64,000 nucleotides of DNA. Source: Wuchereria bancrofti. Taxonomy: Eukaryota > Nematoda > Chromadorea > Rhabditida > Onchocercidae. The notes under the pieces are model-generated. The model saw nothing but the letters and a program-made list of their open reading frames with translations, did no database searches and was not told where the DNA came from. Every line of letters starts with the position of its first letter. Within the stretch, counting starts at the first letter, position 1. Location of the stretch: positions 9,098,479 through 9,162,478 of the forward strand of contig SSBO01000003.1 in the NCBI GenBank assembly GCA_005281725.1. Direction: 5' to 3'. Of the stretch, positions 24,122 to 37,800 are shown piece by piece. Position numbers and translations under genes: made by a program.

Positions 24122-27100
24122 TTTTCATTTATTTCCTGATCCACTTTATGTCTATTCATTGTTGTCGAATACATTTTGTTTTGTTATTATTATTTAGGAT
24201 GTCATCTGTAAAAGGCACAGATGAATAAACAATTTTTTATGCCAATATGATTTTGTCTTAGTTTTTTTTTTTTCATTTCAAATCAATATCATTTCATTAT
24301 TTTATTTATCGTTTTTCTCATTGTCCTCAATCAGAAATGTTCTACCGAAAGAATTGGTTAATTTTTTTTTTTGAGAAAGAATTTAAAAAATTTTTTTTCC
24401 TTCTTCTTTCTTCATTTTCATTAATATCAGAACGGCAATTTTTAATTTTTACATTTAACATAAAACAAAAAGTTAGTTATGAATCAGTTATGAAAATTAA
24501 ATTTTAAGAAAATTGTAATTAATTTATTTGCAAAATTAAATTAATTGTAAAATAATGGCAATGAAATTATGCAAGAAATTTATGCCAAATCGTTCCTTTT
24601 TCTATATACGAAGTAAATTAATTGAGTATGAAAAATTGAATTTGAATCAAAAATTTAAGCGAATGAATTCAATTAATAATTGAATTTCAAATGGTATAGA
24701 AGGGATTATGTGAAATTGGTCAAATAATTTAAGTTAATAAATAATTCACAATTACTTTCCTATCAAAAATTTGCTCATTTAAAGTTAATTAATTAATTAC
24801 TTCGTTTTTGTTCAACCAAAATCATTTAATCATTTTAAAATTACTTAGCAATCATTGACTCAGATAATGCTAGTATTTCATAAAAGTAGGAAAATTCAAG
24901 AAAAGACTCCAATTTTGAAGTCAGAATTAATTTTTTTTTTCTTAAATTAAATGTCAGAGTTCTCTAAAACATCTCATTTATATGCAAATTTTTTTTCGAA
25001 ATGAAAAAAAGACAAGACAATTCATCCAATTATCATTTTTGATAAAAAATTTTAAAAAGTAATCAATATTTTAGTTTGGAAATAAATGTTAAAAGATTAT
25101 TTATTCTCATTTGAATAAATATGAACAATTAGAGAAATTTACGTCACAATTAGACGAAATACTTTTTTAAAAATACCTTTTGTCACATCAAATATTTATT
25201 TCCTTTTCTCAAAATTGCCTTTTTGCAAAAGATAAATGTCACCTTTTCCATTTATGAATCATTATTTTCATTGCTATAAGTTAAAAATACTTTTGATTTT
25301 TTAAATTAATCAAAATTATTTCATTTTGTACTTGACCTTTAACCTTTTATAAAATAATAATAAATGTGAAAAAAAACATTTGGCAAAAATAATTTGAAAA
25401 TTGATAACTTTTTTTGCATTATTATTGATTGATTGAAAATGTGTTTTAATTTCGTCGCTAAAGAATTTCTTCCTTGTTGTTGCGTTTTGATTAATTTACA
25501 AAAATTCTTTTAAATCAAACATTATTTTATCACAGAATTGACAGTGATAAAATATAACAAAAAAATTTTTTACAATTTCTGTAAAATATAAACTAACAAA
25601 AACAAATCTTAGAAATAAAAATTAACAAAAATAATTTAATTTTATTGCATTTTCATTTCTATTATATCATTTTTTGAATCGGTTCCTGATCGATTGCTAA
25701 ATTTTTTCATTTTAAATAAAATTGAAATACAAATAGATTTCAATAATGCATCGTCGATTATTAATTAATCCGTTGATCAATACATAAAATTTTTGTATTT
25801 TTGAGTAATGATGAAGTTATAATTAAGTTCTCATGAAGAGAAATAGAATTTTTTCAACAATTTTAATTTTTTGATCAAACTATTGTAAAATATTTGAATC
25901 TTTTTTTTTCAATCATAACAAAATATAAAGTTTTTTTTTTTTCTAGAAATTTAAAAATGAAAGCATTTTTATTTTCATTTTTTCCTTCTTCTAACTTTTT
26001 TCTTTTTCTTTTTATTTTTTTCTCCTAATTTTCCACATTTAATTTTTGCTTATTTTTATTTTTTCCAACTTTCGATTTTTAACTTTCTTTTATTGTCATT
26101 TTTTTTTTTCTAAATTTGTCCTTCAATCTAAAATAAAAATAGTGGTCGAAAAGAGCCATGCGCATTTATACCATCAAAAATAATAGAATGTCTCTTGTAA
26201 AGTGCATCATCGAATTTATGAGAATTGTTCGAAGGAAATTTGAATGAGTGAAAAAAGAGAATTAATTGATTTTCAGTATTCCTATGTAACTATCAAAATA
26301 TCATTCAATTTTCTCGGGATTTTTTTTTCTAATTTTTTATTAAAATTTAAATTAAAATTTGATTTGATTCTAAATCCTAAATTCTTAATCTAACATTCAT
26401 CACAATTTTACCATTTACAATTTAGACATTCAGCGTGTTATCAGATGATGTTTGAAAAGAAATTTTAAATATTAGAAATTAAATAAGAAAAATTTCAGAA
26501 TTTTGCGGAAAAAAAATTTAAAAAGATATTAAAATTACAAATGATAGCACTGATAATTTAATTAATGAATTATTTAAGAGTAATGTTTATATTAAATAAT
26601 ATTATAAATTTTTTTGATCATCCAAAAGATTTATGCATATTTTTATATTTGATAATCATTTTACAATTGCATGTTAAAATGATAATAATAAGATTTGATA
26701 AAATGATAACAGCTTGAAAAGGATTAATTTTTCGTTTATGCTAACAAATATTAAATAATAATTACAAATTAAAAATAATAATTAAAAAATTTGTGAAGAA
26801 ATGAAACTTAAATGGTCATTGTCATCTTCATTTATTAGTTTCTTTTTAGTAAACATAAAAATGATTGAAAATCATTTCAAAATATTATTTTATTTTAATT
26901 TTTGAAATAAATGATAAAAATTCAGCAAAAAAAAAGTTACTCGATACTGATAACAATCATATAATAAAATTTTTCATATTCCATTTCAAGTTTTAATCAT
27001 TCAATTCGAGTAATTTCTGAATGAAGCAAAAAAAGAATTATTCTCTCGAAATTATGATTTTTAATTACATTTTGACCTTTCATTTTTTCATCCTTATCAA

Positions 27101-28245
27101 TTGGTGCATCAATTCTCATTTGTCTCTCTTTCTACTTATCAAAAATATCACTTATGCAATTTTCTCTCCTTTTTTTATTTTGTTGTAAAGAAAAAATTGC
27201 TTTTTAGAATAATAAAAAATTAATTTTTAGAAAATTTTTTATTTTAAATTTTTAGAAAAAATTGTTTTTTGTTATATGCACTTTTTCATTTGTTGTTTAA
27301 TAATTGTGCATTTAAATAATTTTAATGTAATTAAAAATTATTAAATATAACAACCCTTCTTTTTTTTTATTCATTCAAGTAATAATTGTAATTTTTGAAA
27401 TTGTAGTAAAACAATTTTCAATTGTAATAAACAATTTTTAAAAAAATATTGCATTTTTTTTCCTTAAATTTTGAATTGCTAAAGAAATAGGATGATAATT
27501 TTAGTTTTGATCAAATAAACAATTAAATTCCCACAAGAGAATATGTAAATTTCATTTTGAAAACAAAAAAAAAAATTCATTAAGCAATCATTGGCAGAAT
27601 AATGAAAATAAAATTTGAAATTTAAAAAAAAATAGATTTTTGAAAAAAAAAAATTCACTAAGCAATCTTTGATCTCTAATAATGGAAATAAAATTTAAAA
27701 TTACTAGTGGAATTGATGAAAAAAATGATTAAAAACAACAAAATAAAAACGAAAAGGGAGAAAATTTTTTTTTTTTTTTTTGCAAAATGAAAGATCAATT
27801 ATTGATTTACCTGTGCAATCAAGAGAAAACTAGTTCTTTTTGATTCTTAAGCAAAAACGAAAACTATTACAGGTGGAAAATTTTTTTAAATCACTGCCTA
27901 AACTAATAAATTTTCTTTACCAATTCGTTCAATTAAAATATGTCTTTTTTTTCCGTTCTTTCAATTCATTTATATCAAATTTTTATTTGGAAAAAGAAAA
28001 GAGAAATTGAAAATTTTTTAAAAAAAGAACAAATTTTCTTTTCAATTCATTCATTCATTTTTTTTTTTTTTGTTGCTTATAAAATATATGTCTTTTCCTT
28101 TTTTTTGTTTGTTTTCAGTTTATTTATATCAAATTTTTATTCTAAAAAAATTGGAAATTTTTTTTAGAATAAAAATATAAAATTTTGTAAAAAATATAGA
28201 AATTAAAAAAATAAAAAATAAAAAAACAATGATATTATTAGTGCA
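24122..28245. other. gene-poor AT-rich spacer
   Basis: Directly after the satellite lies one exon-like scrap (about 24198-24228, acceptor TATTTAG then ATGTCATCTGTAAAAG to TAA), too short to call. The rest is A/T-rich with long homopolymers and no exon chain on either strand. Confidence 0.55.
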
Positions 28246-31184
28246 ATGAAAAATACAAGACGAATGTTTTTAATCATTGTGACAATTTGGTTATCGCATA
28301 TTCGTCACAGTACTTCGACAAAATTAGTACGAATTGAACGACGAATTCATTTCGGAAAGAATAATAAAAAGTATGTTTAGAATTATTATTTTATCACTAT
28401 TATTAATATTATCATTTTATTATATAGTTATATTTATAGTTATGATTATAGTTACTATTTTGTTACCATTATTAGTATTATTAGTATTATGATTTCATTA
28501 TAGTTGTATTTATAGCTGTGATTAGTATTATTATTTTATCACTATTATTAATATTATCATTTTATTATATAGTTATATTTATAGTTATGATTATAGTTAT
28601 TATTTTGTCACCATTATTAGTATTATGATTTTATTATAGTTGTATTTATAGCTGTGATTAGTATTATTTTATCACTATTATTAGTATCATTATATTATGA
28701 TTGTATCATAGTTATAATCAGAATTATTATTTTATAACTATTATTACTATTGTGATCTTATTATAGTTGTATTTGCAGTTGTGATTAGTGTTATTATTTT
28801 ATCATTATTATTAGTATTATTACTATTAAGATTGTATTATAATTATGATTAGAATTATTATTATTTTTTAGCTATTATTACTATTGTGATTTTATTATAG
28901 TTATATTTATAGTTATGATTAGAATTATTATTTTATAGCTATTATTACTATTGTGACTTTATTATAGTTATATTTATAGTTATGAATAGAATTATTATTA
29001 TTTTATAACTACTATTATTATGATTATATTATAGTTATATTTTTGTCAGATGCAAAAAAATTGCTCTATTATCTTACTTAATTTAGATTTAATTTAATTC
29101 TAATCTAATACTTTCTAAATATTATATTTACCACATTAATGAACAAAGAAAGATTTTAGCTTTTCGTTTTTTTAATTGAACTAAACAATAAATAATAATG
29201 AGCAAAGAAGAAAGAAGAAAAATATTTTCTTTTTAATTACAAATTTAATTTGAAAATTTTTTGCATAATTTTTGACCTTTCAATTAGTTCATTTCATTAT
29301 TAGTTAGTTTTAGAATTTATTGAAAAATATTAAATAACTTAAACAAGAATTAGATTAGATATAATTAAACCAAATATTTGTTTAATTGAAAAAGGATGAT
29401 AAACTTTTAGTAAAATAACAAAAAAAAAAAAAGCGACATAGATATTTTATTTTTCTTGAAGTCTTAAATAAATTATAAGAAAAAAATTTAATTTTAATCA
29501 CATTAATGATAATTTTTTTTTTCAAAGTATTATTTAGTTCTTTATTAACAGTCATTTTTAGTATTTGCTTATTATCATATAAAAGTTGGTTTGATAATAT
29601 TATCACTGCTTTTTTTCAATCAAAATTAATTATTTTCAGTAATGCAATTAATTTTCGTATCCCAGAATATTTTGATCTTAAAGGTGAAAAATTTAATTCA
29701 TTAATGGAAATGATTAAAGAACGTACCAATATGTTACAACAAAATGAGGTGATAATTGATAATTTTTGATTCTGTTTTCTACAATTTTCTTTTTACTTCT
29801 TTTAATTAACTCATTTTAATTTTGAAATTCAGTTAATTTGGAGTAATTTAAGTTTGAAAGTTATCTTTTTTAAATTAAGGTAATTTGAAATAATCTATAT
29901 TTTGAAGTTATTTTGTATTGATTAGAATAATTTAGAGTAATCTATGTAAACTTATTTTTATATTCTTTATTATTTTCCAAATTTTTTTAAAAATATTTTA
30001 ATATAGTTTAATAATTTTATAGATATATATGAAGTAAATGATATGTTTGTGATATTTTAATCATTTTTTTTTTGAAAATTATTTTTAGTTAAAAAGAAAT
30101 GAAATACATAAACGATGTTTGTGGATAATTGGAGTAATACTTCCGGCATATGCTTTAGCATCAATTATTTGGATTGGCGCAAATGTTATCTTTTACAAAA
30201 GGTTAATCATTTGTAAATTTGAAGATAAAAAAAAAATGAAACTTTCAAATATTTGCTTATTTATACTTGAAAAATTAAAATTTTAAATCATAATTGAAAT
30301 TGATAAATTATAATTATGTATCATATGCAGCATGAAATAATGAATAGATCAACGCAAACAAGTAATTGTAATTTTATTAATATAGGTAATTAAATAATTT
30401 TATTAATAAAAGTAATTAAATAATTTTACTAGTGCAAGTAATTAAATTTTTTTATTAATGTAAGCGATTACAAGTAATTAAACAAACAAGTAATTATAAT
30501 TTTGTTTTTTCATACAAATAATTAAATAATTTTATTTCCATTTACACAGGTAATTAATTAATTTTATTAATAAAAGCAATTAAATTTTTTTATTAATATA
30601 AGTAAGTATAATTACAAGTAAGTATAATTTTATTTTTTTTTCATACAAGTAATTAAATAATTTTATTTTTATTTATACAGGTAAATAAATAATTTTATTA
30701 GTAATAATTGCTAAAAATTTATGATTAAAGATAAATTATGACAAAAAAAAGATTGATTGATTATCATTGATAAGTGATAAAAAGCTTTAATAATTTTAAT
30801 TTTAATAGCAATTAATATTATAGGCAAAAAGAAAGATTAAAAAATGGTGGTAAAGACAATATATTTGATCGAAATCAAGAAAGACAGTTAGTTTAATTTT
30901 TTTCTTTTCTTCTTTTTTTTGTAAAAAAAATAAAATTAAAATTTTAAAATATATTTTCTTCTTTAATGATAACAATTAATTATAGACGTTTGTTGGAGCG
31001 ATATAATCAAATTCCATCAATTGTTAATTCACAATTTATTAATCATTCATCGTTACCTGTAACAGAATTCAATGATGATGAAAGTGATGATGAAAACGTG
31101 AATTCCACGTTTGAAGCTAATCGTGCACGTATTGAAGCATTACTAAAACGTAACAATGAACCACAATTTATGAGAAGAATTTAA
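28246..31184 (+). CDS. small membrane protein, 202 residues
   Basis: Five exons join in phase: 28246-28370, 29640-29748, 30089-30201, 30824-30886 and 30986-31184. The protein begins with a basic start and a short hydrophobic run (residues 7-16, MFLIIVTIWL), possibly a weak signal sequence. About 70 hydrophilic residues follow, then a clear single transmembrane helix at about residues 88-114 (WIIGVILPAYALASIIWIGA). The tail is charged, with an acidic patch (NDDESDDEN) and basic residues (EALLKRNNEPQFMRRI). This suggests a single-pass membrane protein with one exposed soluble domain on each side. No catalytic motif is visible and I do not recognise the family; it may be nematode-specific. Intron 1 (about 1.27 kb) is filled with an ATTATTATTTTATCACTATT-type tandem repeat and intron 3 with degenerate AAGTAATTAAATAATTTTAT repeats. 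Confidence 0.72.
28380..29045. repeat. tandem repeat filling intron 1 of the membrane-protein gene
   Basis: Repeats of about 70-120 bases contain TATTATTTTATCACTATTAT and TTATAGTTATATTTATAGTT. The earliest copies (28385 and 28535 onward) are nearly identical. Confidence 0.85.
30360..30690. repeat. degenerate AAGTAATTAAATAATTTTAT repeats
   Basis: About eight imperfect copies of a 25-35 base unit lie in intron 3 of the membrane-protein gene. Confidence 0.75.
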
Positions 31185-32834
31185 TAAAATTTTTAATAAT
31201 TTAATGATTTTCATTTTTATTATCATTCCAAATTTAGTAAAAATAATAAAAAATTTTGTTTTAGTTTTTGTTTCTTTTTTTTTTTTTCGAAATCATTTGT
31301 ACAAAATGTAAAATTTCGTAATAAAATTTTGATGAAAAATTTCTTTTTTTGCATGATATTAAATGAATTTAATTTAATTGCTGTATAATTTAAAAAATAA
31401 AATGAAATTATTAAAATTATATTGGCTAAAAATTTATTTTCAAATTATTTTTCGAAATTTTTTAACAACAAGTTGTTTCGATTTTAATACATTCTTTTTT
31501 TTTTTTAAATTACACAGGTTCTACACTTCAAAGTTAAAGTAATTGAATTTCAAAATTGATTTACATATATTTCGGTAAACAAAAAAAGTTTAAAAAAAGT
31601 AAACAAAATTTTAATTGAGAATAGGTCACTTTCTAATTAGATGTGAAATTAAATATGCTTATATGGTAGTAGCTAATACAACATAATATTAAAAGAAGAA
31701 AATAATTCACTGAAATTAATTAGAATTATTTTGGAAATATTTTTTGATGTAATTTTAAATCAAAAAATAAATTAGATTAGCAAATTTTTGTTAAATATTA
31801 TTAATTTTGCAAATTGAATTTAGCAAGAAAAATTAAAAAAAAAAACTTCGTTGGAATGTTTTTTTGAAAAAGATTAAACATAATTTTATTGTTTGAAGCA
31901 ATCATTGATTCTATTTCATTTTCACTTTCATCAATTAATTAATTATTAATTAATTATCTGACAATTTATCCTCTCTTTGGTGAGTTAACTGATTTGCAAA
32001 AAATTAAAATTTAAAATTCATTTGTTTAAATTTCACTTGCATAAAACTAAAACTGTTAAAGCAATTGTTGCTCTCAATAACATTAAAAAATGATAGTGTG
32101 GGGATGCTGCTAAATCGTTAAAATAATAAATCAAAATCCGGAAAAAATTATTTCCGGAGCACCTAAAATGCAGCAAAAAATAATACGGTTTTCCGGAAAG
32201 TAATAATCGAAATAATTATTTAATACAAACCATTGTTTTTGATTAAAACTTAAAATGTTTCAGTTTTGTTATGTGTAAAGTTGTTAAATTGATATAAACG
32301 CAAATGTATTTGAAAATGAAAAGAATGACAAAATTATCAGAAAATGTTTGTCTAAATTTTTTGGAAAATGAAAAAAACTATTGTTCGAATTTATTATTGA
32401 TTTCTGGAAAGTGTTTTGCAGAGTAAACTTTTTTTGAAGATTTGCTGAAAAATGATTTGAAATTGTTTCATTATTTTAAACTTTTTAAAATTACGAATAA
32501 TTTGAAAATTATTTTTAGGTTAGTTTAAAATATTTCAAAAGTAAATATAACTTTTTAAGCATTTAAATTTCTGGACTATTAAAATAATTGATGGAGTTAT
32601 AAAACTACTAATCAATCTTAAATTCAGAAAAAAATTGTTTAAGAAAAATTGATGATATAAAAAAAAAATATGAATGCATTGTTATTTATTTCATTCCGAA
32701 ATCAATTTAATTTTAATTAACAAAAAAATTTCAAACTAATTTATTATCGTTTTCAGCAGGAAATCACGGAATAAACATTGTTGAGCAGAAATCAGTTTGA
32801 TAAAAATAACAAATTCATCATTATCACTTCATTG

Positions 32835-33175
32835 TTAATCACAGAATCATTATCAATTGAGAGGAAAATGGAAAAAAAAAAGATGAATGCAAGAAGCAAT
32901 TTATTATCAATTTATTTATTAAATATTATAAAAGATTTAGTATTTGGCAATATTAAATGAATAATAAATCAGTAATTGATAACTTAAAATAAACATTTGA
33001 TGTATTTTAATCGTTGAATCATTATCAACGGAAAGGAAAATAAGAAAAAAAAACGAATGCAAGAAGCAACTTATTATTATTTATTAAATATTACAAAAAA
33101 TTCAATACTTAATAGCATTAAATGAATAGTGAATCAATAATTGATAACTTAAAATGAACATTTAATATATCATAA
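32835..33175. repeat. two-copy direct repeat, ~170 bases
   Basis: Both copies carry AATCATTATCAA, GAATGCAAGAAGCAA, TTATTTATTAAATATTA and ATTGATAACTTAAAAT in the same order, with scattered substitutions and small indels. Confidence 0.8.
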
Positions 33176-33357
33176 TTTATTGAAATAATTATAAACAAAT
33201 TAGTTTTTTTTTCAAATCTAATTAATTTCAAAATATTAATTATTGCTTACAAATTTCAATTAAAGCATATAATTCAAGAAGAGAAACAAGCATACGTCCC
33301 AACGTCATCTAAAATCGATTAATTTAATTCATTCCTTTTTTTTTTTCATTTGTACAT

Positions 33358-33405
33358 CATCACGTCATACACGTCATATCACGTCATACCACGTCATATC
33401 CGTAC
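33358..33405. promoter_or_regulatory. cluster of CACGTCAT motifs
   Basis: Four copies of (T/C)CACGTCATA-like octamers at 8-12 base spacing, followed by CCGTACG. CACGTCA (TGACGTG on the other strand) resembles a CRE/bZIP-type core. The cluster sits just 3' of the small membrane-protein gene. It may equally be a short tandem repeat without function. Confidence 0.4.
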
Positions 33406-33412
33406 GTTTCTT

Positions 33413-33776
33413 TCATGCTAGCAATGCTTTAAAATCATTGATTGCTAATCGAATTCCATCTTTTTCAGCTTCTTTATTCTTACCACCATGAACTTTTACT
33501 ATTGGCTGAAAAAAAAACGAAAGAAAGAAAAAAAAATTGATTTATTATTTTCTAAAATATATAATTTATAAATAATTGAAATTTTGAAATTTTACAAAAT
33601 TAAATTAGTAAGAAATTTTTTTTCCACGTAAAAATTTTACCAAAAAAAAAAAACAAATATTTTATTTTACTTACTCTTTTTGGAAATAAATGCCATATTC
33701 GCATACTAATTATTATACCAATCAAATAAAACATTATTGATATGATTGAATGAATTGATAATGATAATGCAAACAT
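33413..33776 (-). CDS. very small single-pass membrane protein (~64 residues)
   Basis: Two exons, 33776-33675 and 33505-33413, are joined by a strong AGA/GTAAGT donor and a TTTTTTTCAG acceptor, in phase. The product is 64 residues. Residues about 4-26 form one hydrophobic helix (LSLSIHSIISIMFYLIGIII), followed by a basic-aromatic junction (MRIWHLFPKR) and a short charged tail (VKVHGGKNKEAEKDG). An acceptor-like TTTTTTTAG lies 14 bases upstream of the chosen ATG, so this may be the trans-spliced start. An alternative is a further 5' exon; a sequence beginning MFRSLIRCVAV near 34378 could supply a mitochondrial-type leader but its splice is weak. Family not recognised. Small hydrophobic subunits or assembly factors often look like this, but that is only an analogy. 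Confidence 0.5.
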
Positions 33777-34416
33777 CGTCTTATTAAGTTCTAAAAAAAA
33801 TTTTTTTATCAAAATCAGAAAATTTGAATGAAATTTCAAAAAAGTAATTCAAAAAAAAAAAAGTAAAGAAACGGAATAATTGATGTCATTACTTTTTATC
33901 TTTTAATATAATAAGAATTGACCAAATTATAATTACAAATATTTATTTTGCATCAACGAAAGAAAAAAAAAAGCATTTTTTTAAAATTATCTTTTATGTC
34001 TGAATTTAAAATTTTAATCATAAAATCACTTAATTAAAAGTTGCAAAAGGCTAAAATTTATTTTTAATACAATAACAAAATTTTTTTTTTCAGTCTAAAT
34101 AAATACAACAAATTAGTTATAAAAAATTTTTTGAGGAAATATTATGAGAAAAGATAAAAAAATATATTTTTGTCAAAAAAAAAAAAAAAAATAAAATAAA
34201 TAAAATAGCTCATTAAGAAAAATTGTTAATTATTAATCAAAAATTGGTTAAAATGAAAATTTTCCAAGTTGTCATTTGAGCGAAATCATAAACTAAAATA
34301 TAAAATGATGCTGAACGATTAAATAATGGCAAACGGACCTATTTATTACAGCGACACAACGAATCAACGATCGGAACATGTTGAAAATCACAAAATTTAC
34401 AATTCGTGAGAATTAT

Positions 34417-34633
34417 AACTAATTTAAGAATGAATTAAATTTTATTTAATTAATTTAAGAATGAATTAAATTTTATTTAATTAATTTAAGAATGAATTAA
34501 ATTTTATTTAATTAATTTAAGAATGAATTAAATTTCATTTAACTAATTTAAGAATGAATTAAATTTTATTTAACTAATTTAAGAATGAATTAAATTTTAT
34601 GTAACTAATTTAAGAATGAATTAAATTTTACTT
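34417..34633. repeat. 31-base tandem repeat, ~7 copies
   Basis: The unit is ATTTAAGAATGAATTAAATT followed by TTATTTAATTA. Copies are nearly identical except for T/C changes in the last third. Confidence 0.9.
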
Positions 34634-34759
34634 AATCGTACATTTATTCTACTGAGTTAAAATATTTCAGAGTTATTTATAATTATTTGCAGTTTTTTTT
34701 TATTTATTTTTACCTTTTTTTAGAGTAAAATATCTCACTCATTTTTCCTTCTCTGAATC

Positions 34760-34806
34760 CTCTCTCTCTCTCTCTCTCCTTCTCTCTTTCACTCTCTCTC
34801 CCTTCC
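34760..34806. repeat. CT microsatellite
   Basis: A run of CT dinucleotides interrupted by CTT and CACT. Confidence 0.85.
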
Positions 34807-37800
34807 TTTATGAACTAGAAAATATTTTAAAAATATACATTTTATTGATGATATTCATTTATTGTATTGTTATATTTATATAAAAGATTTAACAAAATTT
34901 TAAGGTTAAAGTTCATTTGCGAATAAAGAAAGACATGAAATGATTAATGATAAATTAGCAATAATTCAAATTTTTATTGTAAACAAATTAAAATTAAGTA
35001 AGAGATAAGGAATTAAAATATAATCATAAATGAAAAAAAAGAATGAAAAAAAAGGGAGTTGCAGTAAATTGTTTGATCTTCGCTTGATATTACATATGAT
35101 TTTGAATTTCTAGTAAGAAAGAAGATACCGTTGTACTCATAAACTGCTTAATCAGTATTTAATTCCGGAAAAGTATAGTTCAAAAACAGATGTAATAATA
35201 ATAACAACAATAATAGTAATATAATAATAATAATAATGACAATAATAATAATAAAACTCAAAATATTATAAATAATAGCATAATATAGTGGTGACATTGA
35301 TAAATTTTGAAATTTCTATTTATATTGTTTGGTTTATTTTGTTTACCATAAAGATCTCATGATCAGTTTCAAATTATTTATGATAATTAATTCCAACTGA
35401 TAATACATTTTTTCATGTTATCAATAATTTAAAAAAAACTTCACATCAAATTGATAACTTTGTCAGTTTTGATTAAATTTTTTTAATAGATAATTCAAAT
35501 TTTAATCAAAGATTGATGAAGAAATCATTAATGAAGAATTTTGATATTGGTAATGAATAACCGGTTTTTTGCTAAACTTGAATTCTTAATTCTTAAATAG
35601 TTTAAAAATGGATAAAACTTTTTTATTTGTTCATAAAATACTTTGAATTAAAATCCTAAAATTAATTTCAAGAATGAATTTTTTGTTCTTTAGAGCCATG
35701 AAATATGCTAAAAATTTTTGTGATATATTTGATAAAATTATCAATGAAAGAAATTATTTCATTCAGTTAATACAATTTTTATTAAATCATTCCTAAAATA
35801 ATCCAAATATAATTTAATACATTTTTAAATTTTCAGTAACTTAAACGTTACCAAAAAAAAAATGTTAATTATAAGATTTGAAAACTTTATTTCAAATATA
35901 ACTATTAAAAAATTTGCCATTTCTATATGATACTTTTATTTTATTTGATATATAAATTAATTTAAAAGAACAAACACATTACAATTATCTATTTCTTTTC
36001 AAGTTTATTATAATTGTTTAAAAAAAAAATCATTAAAAAATAAAAAAAATTACTGGAAATTGAAGAAAAAAAGAAAAACACTGGAAATTAGTTTTTTTTT
36101 TTCCTTCAAACAAAGATTAAATTTTTTTTTTTTCGTTGAATTATCAAATCATTTAACTAATGGATGTTGACAATAACATGCATTGTTTAACTTTTAGAAG
36201 GTGTCCGTTCTTTTTTTTTTTTAATAGTTAAAAAATGAATGAAGAAAGAGAGGCAAAAATAAGGTCAAAGGGTAGGTGAAAAAAAAGTCGAAGAAGCGAT
36301 ACTTTGAAATTGTGTGTGTGTGTGTTTTTTTTTTTTTAAATTTACAGATTGCTGAATTTTTTAAGTGAATATATTTAGAATTAGATAGAAATTTGTAGCT
36401 TCTAAAATTTTTCGATATTAATTAAGTGATGCTAAAATATGCAAAAAGTAATAAACATTTTTAACTTTAAATTAATATACAGGTGAAATAAAATATAATT
36501 ACTAAGACTAATACACCTGCCGAAATAATGGAATAAATTCTTCTTTTTTTTTTCATCATCTTTCAAACATTTGATAATTAATTCTTGCTTATATTTTAAT
36601 ATCATCTAATCAATTCTCGTTATATTATCATATGTTGCTTTAAATTTACTTTCGTTTTATTTAAAAAAAAAAAAAAATGGAAATTAAGTATCAGTTTTTT
36701 TTTCAAAAATTTCGTTGCAAAAAATTTTCATAATCAGTTCAATTTAAATTTTAGAGAATTCGGTTTATTCGTTTTATTAATATTTCTTTTATAAATGAAA
36801 AGAAAGAATTGTTGAAAAAAACAGAGTGAAAAGTTGTTGAATTTATTATTTGACACAATTTGAAAAATATTTAATGTCAAATATTAATTAAAATTATTCA
36901 ATCATTCGGATAATATTAATAATTCGTATATTTGATGATTTTTAATTTTTATTTTATTAATTGTTGAAGAAACTATTAATAAAATTTGATAAATTTATAT
37001 TATTAATTTACTAATAACTATTCACATTTCTTTCTTTATCTTTTATTTCCAATTTTTTTTTTTTTTTTGTATATAGGTATAATACCTTCGCAGCTGTTTA
37101 TAAATTTAATGAATTTTTACTTACATTCATCAATTATTAACTTTAAACTGATTACATACTGATTAGATATGATAAAAAATTTTTAAGTATCTTTCTTTTC
37201 GTTCATTTTTTCAATTATATCATTTTTTGAAACATAAAAGAAAGTTGTTAGTTGTTTAAAATGAATTATTAAAATGGAATATACTAACAAAATTAAATGC
37301 TTTTACAGGTGTTTTAAATTAAAAAATAAATATGATTAATTGATAGCAAAATAATTTAGAATTAATAAACATCAAAATTTGCTATAGTATATTTAACAGT
37401 AATTTCTTGCAAATTTATATTTCTAAATCATTAAATTTTGCTCCAAATTTTTAACAAAATTGAATTATTATATTTAAATTTGATATTATGCAATGAATTT
37501 TCCTTTTTTTTTTTGTTTATCTATACAAAGAATGAAATATTTTTGGAATATATGAAAAATTACTGGATGTGATTTTTTTTCTTTGCGAATAAATTAAAGA
37601 AAAAATAGCACAAATGATAAATATCCTTTCAATTTTAATTAATAAAAATAAAAGAAAAATGGAAATGATAAATATCTTTTCAATTTTAATTAATAAAAAT
37701 GAAAAAATAAAAATGCGTGGCAGAAATGAATAATTAAAATGGAAAACAATCTTAATCACAACTTTTTTTTTTAACACTAACATTTGAATAAATTATTATT

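Larger units (their letters stand above)
31185..33412. other. AT-rich intergenic
   Basis: No gene was found. A segment of about 170 bases is directly duplicated (copies begin near 32843 and 33016; shared GAATGCAAGAAGCAA and TTGATAACTTAAAAT), and a CACGTCAT cluster occurs at 33358-33405. Confidence 0.6.

Noticed and set aside
24019..24228. 69-codon open frame at the end of the 28-base satellite
   Set aside because: It is composed of satellite units and changes frame with each 28-base period.
34330..34385. Minus-strand MFRSLIRCVAV start as first exon of the small membrane protein
   Set aside because: A phase-compatible join requires a weak GTTGTG donor. Kept only as an alternative in the gene note.
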